Positions 61,596 to 64,000 of a stretch of 64,000 bases of DNA are shown in pieces. Both the position numbers and the translations under genes were made by a program. The stretch is from an uncultured Blautia sp. (lineage in GTDB: Bacteria; Bacillota; Clostridia; Lachnospirales; Lachnospiraceae): positions 62,001 through 126,000 of the forward strand of contig NZ_CANTKB010000007.1 of the NCBI RefSeq assembly GCF_947654165.1, in the 5' to 3' direction. Numbering within the stretch: position 1 is the first letter of the stretch; each line of letters opens with the position of its first letter. Below the pieces are notes generated by a model. That model saw only the letters and a list, made by a program, of their open reading frames with translations, had not been told where the DNA came from and did no database searches.

Positions 61596-61614
61596 ATTCT
61601 TTTCCTACACAACC

Positions 61615-62487
61615 CTAATAGCAAATGACTTCACAGCCGGTCTCTGTCACCAGCACCGTAATTTCCCACTGCGCAGAAGGAAGACCATCCTCCGTATAGA
61701 CAGTCCATCCGTCACTGTCATCCACATAGATCTCATGCCCTCCCATATTGATCATGGGTTCAATGGTAAACATCATTCCCGGCACCAGGAGCATTCCTGT
61801 TCCTGCTTTCTGGATGTATCCCACCCAGGGATCTTCATGAAATTCCAGACCGATTCCGTGGCCGCCGATTTCCCGCACCACCGAGAATCCGTTTGCATGA
61901 GCATGCTCATACACAGCCTGACTCATATCTCCCAGATATCCCCATGGTTTTACCTGTGCCAGCCCCTTTTCCACACACTCTTTCGTCACATCCACCAGCT
62001 TCTGTTTCTCAGGACTTACCTGCCCAATACAGAACATTCTGGAAGAATCGGAATAATATCCATCCAGGATCGTAGAGACATCTACATTCACAATATCCCC
62101 CTTCTTCAGCACCACATCATCCGAAGGGATTCCATGGCAAACCTGTTCATTTACAGAAGTACACACGCTCTTTGGAAACCCTTCATAGTTCAGAGGTGCT
62201 GCCACTGCTCCTGACTCTGCTGTAATCCTGGCAACCCAATTATCAATCTCCTGGGTTGTAATCCCTTCCTGAATATGCTCTGCCACATAATCCAAAATAG
62301 CAATATTAATCTTTGCACTTTCTTTTAGCTTTACAATCTGTTCCGGTGTCCTGATAATATCATGAGAAGGCACAATCACCCCCTTGTTTTCATACATCTT
62401 CAGCTTTTCATCAAAATTCCAATGACATTTTTTATATTTTTTTCCGCTGCCGCACCAGCAGGGCTGATTTCTCTCTGGCAATTCCAT
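61615..62487 (-). CDS. map: Methionine aminopeptidase with N-terminal SEC-C zinc motif
   Basis: 290 residues from the ATG at 62487 (AAAGGAGA eight bases upstream). Residues 8-20 (QPCWCGSGKKYKKC) form the SEC-C zinc motif, possibly a ribosome contact. The pita-bread fold follows from about 45: CTSVNEQVCHG near 117-127, VNVDVSTILDGYYSDSSRMF near 142-161 with metal Asp residues, REIGGHGIGLEFHEDPW near 209-225 with the metal His, TIEPMI and WEITVLVTETG near the end with the Glu ligands. It removes the initiator Met. Confidence 0.95.
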   Translation of the reverse strand: MELPERNQPCWCGSGKKYKKCHWNFDEKLKMYENKGVIVPSHDIIRTPEQIVKLKESAKINIAILDYVAEHIQEGITTQEIDNWVARITAESGAVAAPLNYEGFPKSVCTSVNEQVCHGIPSDDVVLKKGDIVNVDVSTILDGYYSDSSRMFCIGQVSPEKQKLVDVTKECVEKGLAQVKPWGYLGDMSQAVYEHAHANGFSVVREIGGHGIGLEFHEDPWVGYIQKAGTGMLLVPGMMFTIEPMINMGGHEIYVDDSDGWTVYTEDGLPSAQWEITVLVTETGCEVICY

Positions 62488-62501
62488 GCTCTCTTTCTCC
62501 T

Positions 62502-62987
62502 TTACTTCATTCTCTGATATGCAATCCTCGGGGTTCCGTCTTCCACATAAATGATACCGCATTTCTGGAATCCATTCTTCTCAAACACATGCTGCATCAC
62601 ATAGTTATCCCCATGCGTATCTCCCCGCACATTTCCACACTGCTCAAAACACCAGTCCAGACAGCAGGCGGAAACGCCTTTTACTTTCCCTGAAGATGCC
62701 ATTCTGTGCATGGTACCGTACGCTGCATCATTGAGCCACTGTCCCTCATAGATCCTGGCATATGTGGGATCCGGATCCATAGCAAACATAAACACACCTG
62801 CAAGAGTTCCACCCTCTTCACATACATAGAGATACCCCTCTCTGCAGTCTTCTTCTACCAGTTTTCTGGACGGATACCCGGAATTCCACTGTGTAGGATT
62901 TCCATGTTCCCGCATAAATCCTCTGGCTGTATCATAAATCTCCATAATCTCTGAAAGTTCTTCCGGCTTTGCCTGTCTGATCTTCAT
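62502..62987 (-). CDS. GNAT-family N-acetyltransferase
   Basis: 161 residues from the ATG at 62987 (GAGG nine bases upstream; the GTG five codons upstream overlaps that RBS). MKIRQAKPEELSEIMEIYDTARGFM and LYVCEEGGTLAGVFMFAMDPDP near 56-77 fit the GNAT core; the acetyl-CoA loop appears as MASSGKVKGVSACCLDWCF near 97-115 followed by RGDTHGDNYVMQHVFEKNGFQKCG near 121-144. The substrate is unknown. It lies 14 bp before map. Confidence 0.9.
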   Translation of the reverse strand: MKIRQAKPEELSEIMEIYDTARGFMREHGNPTQWNSGYPSRKLVEEDCREGYLYVCEEGGTLAGVFMFAMDPDPTYARIYEGQWLNDAAYGTMHRMASSGKVKGVSACCLDWCFEQCGNVRGDTHGDNYVMQHVFEKNGFQKCGIIYVEDGTPRIAYQRMK

Positions 62988-63158
62988 GTTCTTTTTCCTC
63001 ACACCGCTTTTCTCTGTGTTTTCACACTATCATTTATTATAACACTGTTTTCTTTGTTTTTCTATGTTTTCACTGTTTTGAATTTTCAGATATTTTATGT
63101 GTTTTCGTACAATTAAACTGTATAAAAATACTTATTTTTATTTTTTTCTAATTATGTA

Positions 63159-63187
63159 TTGACAAACAGATTATATACTGTTATAAT
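63159..63187 (+). promoter_or_regulatory. Perfect consensus promoter with no gene downstream
   Basis: TTGACA at 63159-63164, 17-bp spacer, TATAAT at 63182-63187, on the plus strand in the 487-bp gap 62988-63474. The downstream sequence to the hairpin at 63,405 codes only for peptides of six or fewer residues (for example MDNEIK). The left part of the gap, 63003-63158, is AT-rich and shows nothing else I can name. Confidence 0.7.
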
Positions 63188-63192
63188 TCAAT

Positions 63193-63454
63193 CATAAAAT
63201 AAATTACGGAACAGATAAAACAACAGAAAGGATTGATTCCCCCAAAAACATAATGATTTACTTCATAATATAAAAGAAAGGACGGTACGGACCACCAGAA
63301 ACAGTAACCACTTTCCAATAGAAATCTTATAAAACAAACTTCATTTCTATTGTACAAGAAAACAAATTTTTTCAAACGAGGTAAAGTCCAATGGATAACG
63401 AAATAAAATAAAATCCATCATTCTCAAAGAAATAAGAATGATGGATTTTATTTT
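63193..63454 (+). ncRNA. Candidate small RNA between consensus promoter and terminator
   Basis: Predicted transcript of about 260 nt from the perfect promoter to the 20-bp hairpin. It contains a smaller hairpin AATAGAAAT/ATTTCTATT (about 63,319-63,352) and purine-rich single-stranded stretches. It does not match 6S, SRP, RNase P or tmRNA patterns that I can recognise. Expression is inferred only from the promoter and terminator. Confidence 0.35.
63405..63454. terminator. Perfect 20-bp hairpin, bidirectional terminator
   Basis: The arm 63405-63424 is fully complementary to 63435-63454 (core ATCCATCATTCT / AGAATGATGGAT) with A-tracts on the left and T-tracts on the right. It ends the gene at 63475 on the minus strand and any plus-strand transcript from 63,193. 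Confidence 0.92.
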
Positions 63455-63474
63455 GTCCTTTATTTGGTTTGCAA

Positions 63475-63951
63475 TCAAAAGATCGCTCCCAATGCTCCAA
63501 ACGCCCCTGCACTCACTGCAGCCATAATGACACCGGCCAACACTACGCCTAACATAACGGCTGTTACACTGGATTTAAAATCCATATCCAGAATGCTGGC
63601 AGCCAGGGTTCCTGTCCATGCACCGGTTCCCGGCAATGGAATTCCTACAAACAACAGAAGGGCAACAAACAACCCTCTTCCTGCCTTTGCTTTTAACTTC
63701 TGTCCGCCTTTTTCTCCTTTTTCCAGACACCAGGAAAAGAACTTACCGATCACCGGTTTATCTGCTCCCCAGATCAAGACTTTACGGGCAAAGAAATAAA
63801 TAAACGGAACCGGAAGCATATTACCGATAATCGCCACAATATAATACTGCGTAAAAGGAAGCCCAAATCCTTCTGCAAAAGGAATCGCACCTCTTAACTC
63901 AATCAACGGCACCATAGAAACAAAAAAAACAAACAGGTACTTCTCTAACAT
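63475..63951 (-). CDS. Small integral membrane protein, putative small multidrug export family (COG2426)
   Basis: 158 residues, four to five membrane segments. VSMVPLIELRGAIPFAEGFGLPFTQYYIVAIIGNMLPVPFIYFFAR near 12-57 and LLLFVGIPLPGTGAWTGTLAASIL near 97-120 are characteristic of the Sm_multidrug_ex family (PF06695). The drug-export label is historic and not well tested. AAAGGAGA precedes the ATG at 63951. The upstream 49 bases run to the window end. Confidence 0.88.
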   Translation of the reverse strand: MLEKYLFVFFVSMVPLIELRGAIPFAEGFGLPFTQYYIVAIIGNMLPVPFIYFFARKVLIWGADKPVIGKFFSWCLEKGEKGGQKLKAKAGRGLFVALLLFVGIPLPGTGAWTGTLAASILDMDFKSSVTAVMLGVVLAGVIMAAVSAGAFGALGAIF

Positions 63952-64000
63952 ATAACTCTCCTTTGTTCTCTCATTTTAAAGTTCTCTCTCATCTCCCCAG

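Noticed and set aside
63181..63375. 64-codon hydrophobic minus-strand frame as a type I toxin
   Set aside because: It begins with TTG, has no Shine-Dalgarno, and is longer than usual for such toxins.
63377..63393. RNase P-like GAGGTAAAGTCC motif
   Set aside because: Only this short match to a conserved RNase P segment exists; the transcript is too short and other conserved regions are absent.

Overview
The window reads as chromosomal DNA of a strictly anaerobic, low-to-mid GC Firmicute, most likely a gut Lachnospiraceae. Supporting points are strong AGGAGG-type ribosome binding sites, sigma-A promoters, meso-diaminopimelate dehydrogenase, a B12-dependent glutamate mutase pathway, the ~680-residue type of urocanate hydratase, single-chain clostridial PurL, and a PurO-type IMP cyclohydrolase beside a stand-alone AICAR transformylase. 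I see no rRNA, tRNA, prophage or complete insertion sequence. The genus is not decidable from the sequence alone.

Region 1 (1-4483): alaX (cut by the window edge), hom, a PHP-domain protein, an SseB-family protein and a Cys-rich DUF2284 protein, all on the minus strand. Region 2 (4490-26553) is an amino-acid fermentation island. A 14-gene minus-strand operon from about 19,850 down to 4,908 runs hutU, hutI, ftcD, fchA (histidine intermediates to glutamate), then citD-citE-citF, glmS-glmL-glmE, mal, a P-loop protein of unknown role, and a two-subunit class I fumarase-like hydratase. Together these encode the methylaspartate route: glutamate, 3-methylaspartate, mesaconate, citramalate, acetate plus pyruvate. 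In this setting the 'fumarase' is best read as mesaconate hydratase and the 'citrate lyase' as citramalate lyase. Divergently, glsA feeds glutamine in, and citC plus fused citXG build and acetylate the lyase prosthetic group. hutD and a small membrane protein sit between them. An OLD-family ATPase/nuclease follows citXG in the same direction.

Region 3 (26,557-33,040): a FUSC-type membrane protein, an Rpn-family nuclease and purL. Region 4 (33,147-42,776): a peptide-use cluster of oppABCDF, an M20 peptidase, a DUF1177 protein and a PucR-type regulator. Region 5 (42,861-54,626): LysR regulator, RidA, a Cas4-like nuclease/XPD-like helicase fusion, Mrp, a His-rich CsoR-type repressor, xpt, an ECF S component, the xth-selD-dinB-small ORF operon, and a PurF homologue that lacks the catalytic N-terminal cysteine. 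Region 6 (55,000-end): decayed gene remnants, yitT, ddh, an NSS transporter, a ZTP-riboswitch-controlled purO-purH pair, a broken rluA-type gene, map, a GNAT and a small integral membrane protein.

The least explained structures are non-coding. Two intergenic arrays (4596-4889 and about 54,787-55,030) are made of 35-bp units with TAGGY...RCCTA ends, separated by 15-18 bp, so the period is about 52 bp. Two large, mutually inverted palindromic elements lie inside the glmE-mal gap. A consensus promoter and a long perfect hairpin with no gene between them (63,159-63,454) may mark a small RNA. Starts were moved inward from the longest frame wherever a good ribosome binding site sat in front of an internal start.
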